A stretch of 64,000 nucleotides of DNA from an uncultured Methylomonas sp. (GCA_936941155.1 CAKZJE010000116.1:1-64000); one strand, 5' to 3'; positions 21,675 to 30,593 are shown, numbered from the stretch's first letter. Program-made: numbers and translations. The notes: generated from the letters alone by a model not told the origin.

Positions 21675-22097
21675 ATGACCATGACCATACATGTAGATAT
21701 CGTGAGTGCAGAGCAGGAGATTTTTTCCGGTTTGGCGGAGATGGTATTTGCTCCTGCTGAGCTGGGTGAAGTAGGTATTTCTCCACGCCACGCTCCCTTT
21801 ATTTCTAGTCTAAAACCGGGCGAAGTTCGGGTGAAGGTTAACGATAAAGAAAGTCATCCATTTTATGTGTCTGGGGGGATTTTAGAAGTCCAACCTCATC
21901 TGGTTACGGTGTTAGCTGATACTGCGATTAGAGCAAAAGACATTGATGAAGCGGCTGCCTTGGATGCTAAAGCGAAAGCTGAAGAAGCACTGGCGGATAA
22001 GTCTGGAAAAATTGATTATGCAACGGCGCAAGCACAATTGTTGCAAGCCATGATGCAGTTACAAACCATTGAAAGACTTAGAAAACGCGGTTCTTAA
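21675..22097 (+). CDS. atpC: F1Fo ATP synthase subunit epsilon
   Basis: This is the 140-residue rotor subunit with an N-terminal beta-sandwich ([27 protein letters not shown]) and a C-terminal helical hairpin that can inhibit hydrolysis. It is the last gene of the operon and is followed directly by a terminator. Confidence 0.96.
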   Translation: MTMTIHVDIVSAEQEIFSGLAEMVFAPAELGEVGISPRHAPFISSLKPGEVRVKVNDKESHPFYVSGGILEVQPHLVTVLADTAIRAKDIDEAAALDAKAKAEEALADKSGKIDYATAQAQLLQAMMQLQTIERLRKRGS

Positions 22098-22115
22098 AAA
22101 CTACGCGATAACAAT

Positions 22116-22153
22116 AAAAAGCCCGATAGCGAGTTTCGTTATCGGGCTTTTTT
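22116..22153 (+). terminator. Intrinsic terminator of the atp operon
   Basis: GCCCGATA (22121-22128) pairs with TATCGGGC (22140-22147), followed by a run of T. The stem is GC-rich and begins ~24 bp after the atpC stop. Confidence 0.9.
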
Positions 22154-22209
22154 GTTTTTAAAGATTAAGCATCTTACAGGCTACAGCCGTTTTTTGTTTG
22201 ATTAGCAAA

Positions 22210-23012
22210 TTATGGCAAAGTTTCTACAATCCGACCGTTTGCATTCTGAACACCACGCGCATTACCCGAATACAATGTTTTAAACGCGAGAATTTGTGCT
22301 TTAGATGCCACAATCGATGTGCGTAAGACATACCAGTTCACACCTTCTGTGCAAGGTGGTGTAGTCAATGAACCTGCATAAGTGTAAAACTTTTTATTAG
22401 CAGTAGAGGGTTAATACTGACATTTGCAGGCGTATTGACAGTTGTACTGGCAACAGCGGGCGCATTATCTAAAATCTTTTGAAACTCCGCGTTAGGTGCA
22501 ATACCTTGTCTGACCAAAACACCGAGCACTGCAAGTTTGCCACTCGGAGTCGCATGAACAAAATGTATTTCTAAAGGAAACGCTTTACCATTCACAGTAT
22601 GTTCACTAGGCGCATGAGCATGAAGCTGTAGTAAATCGTATTTTTCTTTACCGACAAAAAAGAAATTTTGAACAGCAGAATTTGGCACATTCACAGGAAT
22701 ATTCACTTTAATCGTATGACCATTATTGACGACAGCAAGTGGCGTTGGCGTATATGACGGAACAATATTATTGTTAGGTGCTGCAATTGCGCTCAGTGTG
22801 GTCACTTCGATAGGCGATTGTTTTTGCCCTAAACCGCATTCTGCAAAAGGATAAAGCGCAGGAATAGAGGTCACGGTATTGTCAGCATTTTGCAATTCAC
22901 CCCAAACCGCCTGCTCGTCATAAGTCCAATGCGGATCAAGGGCGTAACTAGCAGAAGAGCTTACAGAAAGCCCAACCAATAAAAGAGGAGACAAGTATTT
23001 TTTAATATTCAT
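22210..23012 (-). pseudogene. Alpha-class carbonic anhydrase, interrupted by a one-base frameshift
   Basis: A signal peptide (cleavage near ASYA/LD) is followed by an alpha-CA domain with zinc ligands His131, His133 and His150 (LLQLHAHAPSEHT, LEIHFVH) and the Glu/Thr region. The uninterrupted frame stops after 215 residues with an unrelated tail. Shifting frame at ~22409-22412 (one base missing after INP) restores the conserved SLTTPPCTEGVNWYVL and an end at 22210, giving ~267 residues in total. Active enzymes hydrate CO2 in the periplasm. The lesion may be a real inactivating mutation or a sequencing or assembly error; it sits beside GAGGG. Confidence 0.85.
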
Positions 23013-23030
23013 GCTTTGACTCCTGACTGC

Positions 23031-23210
23031 TTAGCAAGTGTGTATACGACAAAAATCAGCAGGGCTGGGTTGTGGCGGTGGAGGAGGCTTAGGAGTTGTT
23101 ATGGGTGGAGTTACACCCGCTTGAGTGCGAGTTATAAAGGTGGTTTCTGTAGAAAATACAGAAAAAGAGAATAAGAATAAGCTTATTCCAATCAAAATGC
23201 TTTTTTTCAT
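23031..23210 (-). CDS. Small secreted Pro-rich peptide upstream of carbonic anhydrase
   Basis: Starting at 23210 (AAAGG upstream) gives 59 residues: a clear signal peptide (SILIGISLFLFSFSVFS), then a short mature part with PKPPPPPQPSP and two C-terminal cysteines (FCRIHTC). It ends 18 bp before the carbonic anhydrase start in the same direction, so the two are likely cotranscribed. I do not recognise it; the paired cysteines could make a disulfide-stabilised tail. Confidence 0.5.
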   Translation of the reverse strand: MKKSILIGISLFLFSFSVFSTETTFITRTQAGVTPPITTPKPPPPPQPSPADFCRIHTC

Positions 23211-23423
23211 GGCAATACCTTTCAAAGAGTTAAAAAAACAGCAGCTTATCGTAAGCCTGTATTCTAAAACTGACAAGATAATGTTAGTAATTGGTCTGAC
23301 AAAAATAGATTAACTGTCGTTCACATAAAAGATTTAGGGTGATAATTTATGGTTGCGTTGGCGAAACTAACAAATCACTTGTAGAGATAAATGTAATTGA
23401 TCGCTTGCTTTAAGACGGTGAGT

Positions 23424-23451
23424 TTTTCAAGACGACCAGTCGTCTTGAAAA
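23424..23451. repeat. AAGACGACYRGTCGTCTT palindromic repeat, copy 2
   Basis: A full copy with outer arms TTTTC...GAAAA, in the gap between pgl and the small secreted peptide gene. Confidence 0.85.
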
Positions 23452-23488
23452 TTTTTGTAGTAACTTGCTAAGATTTACAAATTAAAAT

Positions 23489-23516
23489 AGTGGGCAAGTT
23501 AATTTGCCCACTTTGT
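23489..23516. repeat. Hairpin AGTGGGCAA/TTGCCCACT, possible terminator of pgl
   Basis: Nine-base arms (23489-23497 and 23504-23512) with a six-base loop, ~125 bp after the pgl stop on the minus strand. The following T-tract is weak. Confidence 0.45.
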
Positions 23517-23557
23517 AAAAAACACCTTAGGAACGTGCATGAAATAAGCTCGACAAC

Positions 23558-23604
23558 TGTAGGTGCGAATTCATTCGCACAGTGCGGATAAATCCGCACC
23601 TACA
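23558..23604. repeat. TGTAGGTGCG double-hairpin repeat, copy 1
   Basis: Outer arms TGTAGGTGCG/CGCACCTACA enclose inner palindromes (GAATTCATTC and GGATAAATCC). A second copy lies in opposite orientation at 55088-55136. This is an intergenic mobile-palindrome type. Confidence 0.75.
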
Positions 23605-23641
23605 CAAAATAAACTTGCATAAGTTGTCCCGTGCTCATTCC

Positions 23642-24328
23642 TTAAGCCAAATTCAGCGCGGCATAATCGGCATAAATTTTAATGCCATTTTCAGGCTTAA
23701 TTTGCGCCACTGGCAAATCATCGCCTTGTTCCCATTGTCTAAATGGCTCTTGTTTTCCTGCACCACTGATTAAAAATAACACTTGTTCTGCGTTACTTAA
23801 CGCCGCTGCACTGAGCGAAACCCTATCTGATGGCGGCTTAGGCGAGTTATAAACCGCATGAGCGAATTCATTTTCTGGATGAACATGCCCCGGAAACAAA
23901 CTAGCGGTGTGACCATCTTCGCCCATTCCTAACAGCACTAAATCAAACGGCAAATATTGCGCGGCAACGGCTTGATAATCCGCAACACCTTGCTTTGCAC
24001 CCAGTTCTGCTTTGATAGGAAAAATTTGCGCCGCAGGAATCGTGACTTTTTCCAACCACGCCTGCATTGCCATTAAGCTATTGCGCTCGGCGTTATCAAC
24101 AGGCAAGCAACGCTCGTCACCCCAAAAAATCCACCAGTTTTGCCAATCCGCCTGTGCTTGGCTCAACAGCTGATAAATTAGATTAGGCGTGCTGCCGCCT
24201 GCTAAAACGATTTTAAAACAACCGTTTTGCGCAATGGCACGTTGTGCTGAATTCAAAATGGCTTCAGTCGCTGCTTCTGCCAATAATTGATTTGTTGTAA
24301 AACTATAAATTTGATGATGTTGCTGCAT
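23642..24328 (-). CDS. pgl: 6-phosphogluconolactonase
   Basis: The 228-residue protein is of the NagB/Pgl fold: KIVLAGGSTPNLIYQLL, FWGDERCLPVDNAERN and LGMGEDGHTASLFPGH are the family motifs. It hydrolyses 6-phosphogluconolactone in the cytosol, the second step of the oxidative pentose phosphate pathway. Zwf and Gnd are not adjacent. Length is normal. Confidence 0.95.
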   Translation of the reverse strand: MQQHHQIYSFTTNQLLAEAATEAILNSAQRAIAQNGCFKIVLAGGSTPNLIYQLLSQAQADWQNWWIFWGDERCLPVDNAERNSLMAMQAWLEKVTIPAAQIFPIKAELGAKQGVADYQAVAAQYLPFDLVLLGMGEDGHTASLFPGHVHPENEFAHAVYNSPKPPSDRVSLSAAALSNAEQVLFLISGAGKQEPFRQWEQGDDLPVAQIKPENGIKIYADYAALNLA

Positions 24329-24573
24329 TTATGGACACTCAGAGTTTAAAAAAAACTACGCAGGATTGATTTTTCTTTCGCAAATAATCGCCTACATTTT
24401 GTAAGCTGCGATGAACCTATAAGTCATCATTACACGAACTTTGCGAAAAATACAGCGGTTGATGATACAGATTTGCAGGAGCTACAAAATACCGTTTCAT
24501 TTTTTGAACAGATGCACAGCGGAGTAGGAGTGCAAAAACAAATTCTGCACTCCGTCTGATTTAAATAACTGTT

Positions 24574-25083
24574 TTAAATAACAGTCATTAGGCTGGAAAG
24601 TAGAAAAGAAGAAGAAAAAAACACAATCGACAAATAAATGCCAAAGGTTTTATTTTTGCTCAGCTCTTGGCTGAGAATATTGCCAACAACAGCCACATTC
24701 CAAAATGCCAGCAGTGGCAAACAATAAATAGGAATCCACAAATGCTCGGTGTCCACTAACAGCGACCAATATCCAATCGGTAACGCACTGATAGTAATGA
24801 CTGTTTGACAGCCTAAAATGGCAATCATGGATTGTAAAAAGCGTGTTTTTTTGCCATCGGTCGAGGTTATCAGAAAAACAAGGGCGATAAACAACGAGGC
24901 GAGCAATAAATCTAACAGCGTTTGTGCAATGCCATCGGTTAATTCAACAAAAAGTTGATCTAACGCCAGCGAAAAAACAAAATAAACGACCGTTGTTTTA
25001 TACAGAAGGCGTTTAGAAGCACAAATATTAACGGGGCTGTTATGAAAAAAACACAGTGAAATTAATTGTTTCGTTAAGGTCAT
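24574..25083 (-). CDS. Hypothetical membrane protein
   Basis: The start at 25083 is preferred (AAGGTGG just upstream) over a GTG nine bases earlier, giving 169 residues. Several hydrophobic segments lie after a ~30-residue N-terminus, including LLDLLLASLFIALVFLI and YLSIVFFSSSFLLSSLM, so about four membrane spans are likely. No family is recognised; the layout is like small Yip1-type proteins but no signature supports this. It stands alone, with 245 bp to pgl. Confidence 0.55.
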   Translation of the reverse strand: MTLTKQLISLCFFHNSPVNICASKRLLYKTTVVYFVFSLALDQLFVELTDGIAQTLLDLLLASLFIALVFLITSTDGKKTRFLQSMIAILGCQTVITISALPIGYWSLLVDTEHLWIPIYCLPLLAFWNVAVVGNILSQELSKNKTFGIYLSIVFFSSSFLLSSLMTVI

Positions 25084-25342
25084 GATGTCCACCTTTTGGA
25101 TTTAATCCAAGCAGGGTGAAATGTTTTTACTGCCTTGCAAGGGTAAAAAAACATTTTAGACGCAAGACTTTTTTCAGCTACTACAAGTCCTGATTTACTG
25201 ATTTTAAAAACAAATCAGCACACAAAATTATGCGAACTTTATGCCAAAATGCTAAATATTTGATTTTTAAGAATGTTTAAAAATAATCCATAAGGAAATA
25301 CTGAGGTTTTTGCACCAAAGCATCAATATTTTGCACCAAATC

Positions 25343-26056
25343 TTAACGCTTAATCGGGTTGCGCAAGCTTTTTGGCAACCAATAACGACCTTTTTTATAC
25401 AGTTGGGATAGATTTTCTGGATTTTCAGCAAAAAAATAGCCTAAACGCAAACTCCACATCAACAAAATAGTTTGAAATACGCCAAATTGTAGCCACCGCC
25501 GCGCAGAGCTTTGCACTTTCGCGTTTAAACACAGCGGCGGACTCAAGTTTTTTAACTGTTTTGACAGCGCAATATCTTCCATCAAGGCAATTTCAGGATA
25601 GCCGCCGCTTTGTTCAAATGCCGATTTTCTGACAAAAATCACTTGGTCGCCTGTGGCTATGCCGCTGAATCGCGATCGCCAATTCATCATTTGTGCAATC
25701 ACAGGTAGCATCCAGTGTGAGCCGATTAATTGAATATCAAAGCGTCCCCAGACTTTATTGCCAATATTTGCGCTGATTAGATTTAACGCATGATTCGGTA
25801 AGCTCGTATCCGCATGTAAAAACAGCAGAATTTCCCCCACTGCGTGAGATGCGCCGCAGTTCATTTGCATGGCGCGTCCTGTTTCGCAGCGAAAAACTTT
25901 ATCCGCTAAAGGTGTGGCAATTTCGATTGTGTTGTCTGTACTGTTTCCGTCAACCACAATGATTTCAGCGTGTTGGCGCAGTGGTTGTAACGCGCTTAAG
26001 CAATCGGCAATGCTTTTTTGTTCGTTTAAAGTGGGAATGATGATGGAAAATTGCAT
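25343..26056 (-). CDS. Family 2 glycosyltransferase (TIGR04283-like)
   Basis: From the ATG at 26056 the 237-residue protein opens directly with the GT-A fold (FSIIIPTLNEQKSIADCLSA), then VVDGNSTDNT, a DxD-like HADTSLP and a catalytic region ALMEDIALSKQL. These features match the short GT2 group usually linked with rSAM/selenodomain clusters, though no such partner is here. The donor and acceptor are unknown. An upstream TTG start would place part of a palindromic repeat in the coding region and is rejected. Confidence 0.85.
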   Translation of the reverse strand: MQFSIIIPTLNEQKSIADCLSALQPLRQHAEIIVVDGNSTDNTIEIATPLADKVFRCETGRAMQMNCGASHAVGEILLFLHADTSLPNHALNLISANIGNKVWGRFDIQLIGSHWMLPVIAQMMNWRSRFSGIATGDQVIFVRKSAFEQSGGYPEIALMEDIALSKQLKNLSPPLCLNAKVQSSARRWLQFGVFQTILLMWSLRLGYFFAENPENLSQLYKKGRYWLPKSLRNPIKR

Positions 26057-26074
26057 GGGAGGAGATTTTAATAT

Positions 26075-26097
26075 GACCGGTCGTCTTGAAAATTTTT
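26075..26097. repeat. AAGACGACYRGTCGTCTT palindromic repeat, copy 3 (half copy)
   Basis: Only the right arm (GACCGGTCGTCTTGAAAATT) is intact; the left arm is lost. It lies 18 bp upstream of the glycosyltransferase start. Confidence 0.75.
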
Positions 26098-26213
26098 GCT
26101 GCAAATGTCGTATTGAAAAGTAAAGATTAAGATTTTAACTTAATGCGGCAAGCGATTTCTTAAGTCCAATAATTGATAATATTGATGATGCAGGATGTTG
26201 TCGTTAGTTTGCA

Positions 26214-27596
26214 TCAAGAAAAACTGCGGTTGTAAATATGCCGTGCTAATTCAAACAGGTAATCTTCTGTATCTTTTTTGTGGTAATCAAAATATCGGAA
26301 CTGATAATTTAATACCGAGAATTTTTTGACTTGTTCCTCAGATGGAATAAAAACGCCACCGTTAGAAGTTAAAAACCAGAAAGTTTGATATAAACCTTTA
26401 ACAAAAAACTCAGGTTCGTTTTCGTTAATTTTATATTTTTGTAAATTGCTTAACGCATCGTGAAAATTAATCGCTTGATAGGTGTTTCCAGTAGCTTTTA
26501 AAACCTGTGCATAATTTTCAACCAACGGTAATTTTCTATCTTTAAAATCATTACCGATTTTGGCTTTTAAATCTGTTGCTGAAATTGGCTCAAATAAATT
26601 CAGCAATATTTTTTCATATCCGACTAATTTATTGCCTAAATCAAACATAGCGCGAATATTAACCATAAACAAATAAGCCACATCTTGCGCGGTTAGTTTT
26701 TCAAAGATTTTGCTGTGTGCTAACCAATTACGCGACATTTTCATAATCCATGAAAAAGAAAATAGCTCGTTTTGGTTATTTAATTTTTTTGGTTCGGCAG
26801 CTTCCCATTCATGCGCTAAGGTTCTAACAAATAATTTATAAAAATATTCTTTATTTTTAGGTTCTTGCAAAGGCAAAAGCGTTTCCAATACGCTAATATA
26901 GTTAAACAAATCCATCAAACCGATTTCTTTATCTTCTTCTTTGATAAATTCATTAAATCGGAATTCTGTTTCAGTTAAGGTTTTCAAATACTGACAGCCT
27001 TCAATAATCCCGCGTCTTAATCGTGAATAAGGATTGTCATAGCCATTTTTAACCCATTCTTTTACAGCAACATCTGATTTTTGATAAATCGGCGGCAATG
27101 CTATTTTGGCATCTTTAAATGCTTTTTGAATGGTTTTTGTATTTTCACCATGATTTGAGCAAAACAGAATATGACTTTTAGGAAATCCTAATTCAAATAT
27201 TAATTCCGTATAAAGATAAAAACCGGCAATTTCTTTTAATCTGTCACATTTGTTTTGAAGTTGTGCAACATTATCGTTTTCATTTTCAAGTGGACTATAA
27301 TCTTCAAAATTTTTTAACAACGCTAAAACATCTTGATTAATTTCATTATTTTTATCAATAGCCGGAAAATCTATATCGAGAATAATATAATCAATTTCAG
27401 GCAGTCTATTTCTAATGAAATTCAAACTATCCTGCATATTCGTTTCTAAGAAAATGCCTTGCGTTTTTAAATGCGTTTTTAATTGCCGCACCGTATCAGG
27501 TAAAGCGTTTTCATCTAAAATGCTGCTGAGTACATAACTTGATGTGATTTTAGGATGACCGCCTTCAAAATCTTCAATCCATAAAAAATAGCTCAT
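26214..27596 (-). CDS. Response-regulator-like receiver protein with a HEPN-like motif, putative effector
   Basis: The protein has 460 residues. Residues 1-~185 look like a diverged receiver domain: acidic pair E8/D9 in FLWIEDF, phospho-acceptor Asp74 in YIILDIDFP, Ser147 in ILFCSNHG and Lys173 in IYQKSD, with an insert near 95-125. The C-terminal ~275 residues are helical and contain MSRNWLAHSK with R289-x4-H294, the form of the HEPN RNase motif. It overlaps the methyltransferase-kinase gene by four bases (ATGA). I infer a phosphorylation-controlled effector. HEPN identity rests on one motif only, so the fold is unproven. Confidence 0.55.
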   Translation of the reverse strand: MSYFLWIEDFEGGHPKITSSYVLSSILDENALPDTVRQLKTHLKTQGIFLETNMQDSLNFIRNRLPEIDYIILDIDFPAIDKNNEINQDVLALLKNFEDYSPLENENDNVAQLQNKCDRLKEIAGFYLYTELIFELGFPKSHILFCSNHGENTKTIQKAFKDAKIALPPIYQKSDVAVKEWVKNGYDNPYSRLRRGIIEGCQYLKTLTETEFRFNEFIKEEDKEIGLMDLFNYISVLETLLPLQEPKNKEYFYKLFVRTLAHEWEAAEPKKLNNQNELFSFSWIMKMSRNWLAHSKIFEKLTAQDVAYLFMVNIRAMFDLGNKLVGYEKILLNLFEPISATDLKAKIGNDFKDRKLPLVENYAQVLKATGNTYQAINFHDALSNLQKYKINENEPEFFVKGLYQTFWFLTSNGGVFIPSEEQVKKFSVLNYQFRYFDYHKKDTEDYLFELARHIYNRSFS

Positions 27597-29956
27597 TTTT
27601 CACCTGTTGCGTTGGATAATAAAAGTTCATTGGGAATACTAAACTCTAACACAAAGTCATCTTGTAGTTTGGGTTTAACAAATTGAGTGCCAATTTTACG
27701 CGCTAATGCGGATAAAAAGACATGACCTTTCCCGCTGCCTTTGCTTTTAATGCCGCGAGTGCTAGGATTGCGACAGCTTAGGATTTGATTTCCATCGCGT
27801 TCAGACCATTCTAAAATCACGGCTTGTTGCGTTTCGCAAGAGTAGTATTTAAACACATTCACCAGCGTTTCATTTAACAGAATGGTTAAAAAAGATTCGG
27901 TGGTGGCGTATTCTTTAAATTGAATATCGTCGCGTTCAAAACCGATGATGTCCAATTTAAAGAAGTGTTGTTCTATCCAGTTTAAGCGTTGTTCTAAACT
28001 GGCGGATTGACGCAGTAATTGCGAAAAGCTTTGTTCCCATTCGCTTTGCAGGTCGCGTTCTAATTCAAAGTAATCGTTATACCATTCTTTCGGTGTGACA
28101 GAATCGGCTACTTTGCCTTGTGCTTTGGCGTATCTGAGATAGTGTTGTTGGATTTTTTCTGTGCCTGCCACTGATAATAAGTGCAGCAATATCATGTCTA
28201 GGGTTTTGCTTAACACGGTGATTAAGCGAGCGTTGCCTTGATTGTCGGCTTTGATTTTTTCTTTCAGGATTTTGTCATCGGTGGAGATGATACTGAAAAC
28301 GTCGAGTAGTCCGCGCATGGTTTGGGCGGCTTCGATGTAGAGTTTGGGGTCTTTGTCGTGGCTGGTGTTGTAGATAATGGCATCTAATGGGCTGCGGAAT
28401 TTGTGCGCAAACATGGACATCATGTCTTCTAATTCTTTTTCCTTTTCGAGCAATTGTTTGTTTTTTTCCTCAAGCTCTTTATTTTTTTCTTCAAGCTTTT
28501 CTGCTCTATCTATGTTTTGCAAATAAACCTCTTTATGCAGCATAGTTTCAGAATCTGCATTTTCAAATGCTTTTTCAATATTATCTTTTGCTTCCTCATA
28601 TTTTTCAGATTCAAGGCTTTTAAAGCTTTCCTGAATATAATAACGATTTTCGTTATTTATTCTTAAAGTCTTTGAAACTAACTCATTAAGCTCATCTTCT
28701 GATAAAAGTGGAATTTCAATTTGTCTTAAATCTTGAATACTTAACCGAGGTTGAACTGAACCCATTACATATCGCTGAACAATAATTTTCCAGTCTTGAG
28801 TTTGCAAATAAGTCTTCAGATATTCCTTATACTTAGCTGATGGACGAATTATTGCATATAGTTGAGGAATGACCATTTTAATGTCATCTTCATAAATAAA
28901 TACCTCGTTATCAGGTTTTGTATTCCAAAGAGAAACTACAATATCATCACGTTTTAAAACACATCTTTCATCAGGAACAACATTTATAAAACTTTTATCT
29001 TTTCTACTAAATATAAGATAATTTCCATTTGATGTAATAGAGTTTCTATCTAAATATTTACCGCTAATAATTTCAGCAACATCTGATAGTTTTATTAATT
29101 TATGGTCTCTAATAATTTCTTCAATAGTTTCTATTGAAGCATAATAGTTTCTATCCAATCTATCTGTAATTTTAGATAATCGCAAGTAAAAATCACCTTT
29201 ATGATGTTTAAAATTATCAGCAATCTCATGTGAATTATCTTTAAACTCAGGCATAAAAACATCCTGATTTTTTTCTCCTTTTCTTATGACAAGAATAGAT
29301 GTTTTAATGCTTGTATAAGGTAAAAATGCCCCTATAGGTAAACTAATTACCATATCTAGTACAAAGTTAGATAATATTTCTTGGCGAAACTCAAAAGATG
29401 CGCTATTTGTTAGTAGTCCTTCTGCAACTATGAAAATAGCTACACCGTCATTATTAAGTAATGCCAAACCTTTTTTAATTAGCTCTATATCTAACAGTCT
29501 TCTGTCAGACATTCTGGCATTAAATGGAGGTTCTCCGACAACTAAATCATATTTGTCGTTGCCAAAATTATATTCAAGTGCATCTGCTACTAAAAAATTA
29601 GCATCAGGATTAATGTATTCAGCCCATTGGATGCGACTTTTATTTATATCTAAGCCTTTTATAATTTCTAAGCTTTTAAAATATCTTAAAATATTGCCAA
29701 CACCACAACAAATATCAATAACTGATTTCGGATTGTAAATCTCAGCAATGACTGAAATTAATTCCGCAACTTTATTTGGTGTGACAAACAATTCATTCAT
29801 GCGACCTGATACAAGATTAGATATTTCTAAAATCTCATCCTTATCAAACTTGTAATCATGCTGTTTTATCAACTGCAAAAGTAAATTCATATCTCGCATA
29901 TCAATAGGCTGTCTGCGAAGTGGCTCTAAAAATTTGTTGATTTCTTGAATGTTCAT
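27593..29956 (-). CDS. HsdM/HsdS-like protein fused to coiled coil and histidine kinase
   Basis: The start at 29956 has AAGGA upstream and gives 787 residues. Residues ~1-230 match type I R-M methylases (FVTPNKVAELISVI, ADALEYNFGNDKYDLVVGEP), but motif I is DICCGVG (81-87) and motif IV is EPPF (142-145) instead of NPPF. The catalytic Asn is absent, so methylation is unlikely. Residues ~290-430 resemble a half HsdS (target recognition LSDVAEIISGKYL, conserved helix start QPRLSIQDLRQIEIPLL). A coiled coil (~445-512) leads to a HisKA-like box with His518 (MFAHKFRSPLD), then a HATPase (N-box LLNETLVNVFKYY, G-box GSGKGHVFLS). I infer a DNA-sensing kinase signalling to the receiver protein that overlaps its end. 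Confidence 0.75.
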   Translation of the reverse strand: MNIQEINKFLEPLRRQPIDMRDMNLLLQLIKQHDYKFDKDEILEISNLVSGRMNELFVTPNKVAELISVIAEIYNPKSVIDICCGVGNILRYFKSLEIIKGLDINKSRIQWAEYINPDANFLVADALEYNFGNDKYDLVVGEPPFNARMSDRRLLDIELIKKGLALLNNDGVAIFIVAEGLLTNSASFEFRQEILSNFVLDMVISLPIGAFLPYTSIKTSILVIRKGEKNQDVFMPEFKDNSHEIADNFKHHKGDFYLRLSKITDRLDRNYYASIETIEEIIRDHKLIKLSDVAEIISGKYLDRNSITSNGNYLIFSRKDKSFINVVPDERCVLKRDDIVVSLWNTKPDNEVFIYEDDIKMVIPQLYAIIRPSAKYKEYLKTYLQTQDWKIIVQRYVMGSVQPRLSIQDLRQIEIPLLSEDELNELVSKTLRINNENRYYIQESFKSLESEKYEEAKDNIEKAFENADSETMLHKEVYLQNIDRAEKLEEKNKELEEKNKQLLEKEKELEDMMSMFAHKFRSPLDAIIYNTSHDKDPKLYIEAAQTMRGLLDVFSIISTDDKILKEKIKADNQGNARLITVLSKTLDMILLHLLSVAGTEKIQQHYLRYAKAQGKVADSVTPKEWYNDYFELERDLQSEWEQSFSQLLRQSASLEQRLNWIEQHFFKLDIIGFERDDIQFKEYATTESFLTILLNETLVNVFKYYSCETQQAVILEWSERDGNQILSCRNPSTRGIKSKGSGKGHVFLSALARKIGTQFVKPKLQDDFVLEFSIPNELLLSNATGEK

Positions 29957-30008
29957 AGCTGAATCCTTTTGAGTTGTTGATTGGTGTGTGATGATGAAAT
30001 GTTGCCGA

Positions 30009-30593
30009 TTAAACAACATCCACCCGAAGCGGGATTTTTAAAACCGCGCTAATTTCCTCTAAAAAACTCTTCTTGTACTGGGTACTGCTAGGAAAATTAA
30101 CATACCAATCCCCGCATTTCAGATAACGATTAGGGTCTGGAATAAACTCGGTTTGACTCACCAAAGGATAACCCGCAACTTGTTTGTTCAATTTCGCCAC
30201 ATGCTCAAACTTCAATATCCGCAACGACTCCGCAAACGTTTGAGCCGCTGTTCTGCTCTGAATCTCTTTGTTGATATTGGGAAAAGTTACCCGCAACCGA
30301 GTGGGAGAGCCTTTAGTCCGAACACCCAAACTTGTGGGCTGTGGCATTTTTTCAGAAACAGGCGCGTTAAAAATTCCCTTTTCCCAGTGCGTTGATAACG
30401 CCGTCACATTCTCAGCAAAACTTTTCAACTGCAAAGCAGAAAACTTGGCAGCATCCATTTTTTCAAAATCGCCCTCCATCGCCGCATTTGCCATCGCCAT
30501 TTTCATATCGTCAGCAATCCGGTTTAACTCGCTAATCACCGCGTTAAAAACGTCAGCCACTTTTTGATTGTCTTTTTCTGTCAGCACTTGCAT
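30009..30593 (-). CDS. Uncharacterised first gene of the methyltransferase-kinase cassette
   Basis: The protein has 194 residues, with GGAG upstream of the ATG. The N-terminal half (~1-90) is helical (VISELNRIADDMKMAMANAA). The C-terminal half (~105-194) is a compact alpha/beta unit (RLRVTFPNINKEI, VAGYPLVSQTEF, GDWYVNFPSSTQYKKSFLEE) that looks like a small stand-alone DNA- or ligand-binding domain found in other uncharacterised bacterial proteins. I cannot name it. It ends 52 bp before the kinase-fusion start in the same direction, so it is probably the first gene of the operon and could be the sensor adaptor or regulator. Confidence 0.55.
   Translation of the reverse strand: MQVLTEKDNQKVADVFNAVISELNRIADDMKMAMANAAMEGDFEKMDAAKFSALQLKSFAENVTALSTHWEKGIFNAPVSEKMPQPTSLGVRTKGSPTRLRVTFPNINKEIQSRTAAQTFAESLRILKFEHVAKLNKQVAGYPLVSQTEFIPDPNRYLKCGDWYVNFPSSTQYKKSFLEEISAVLKIPLRVDVV

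Noticed and set aside
26056-26104. TTG start for the glycosyltransferase 48 bases upstream of the ATG
   Set aside because: It would translate part of the palindromic repeat and add residues ahead of the normal GT-A start.
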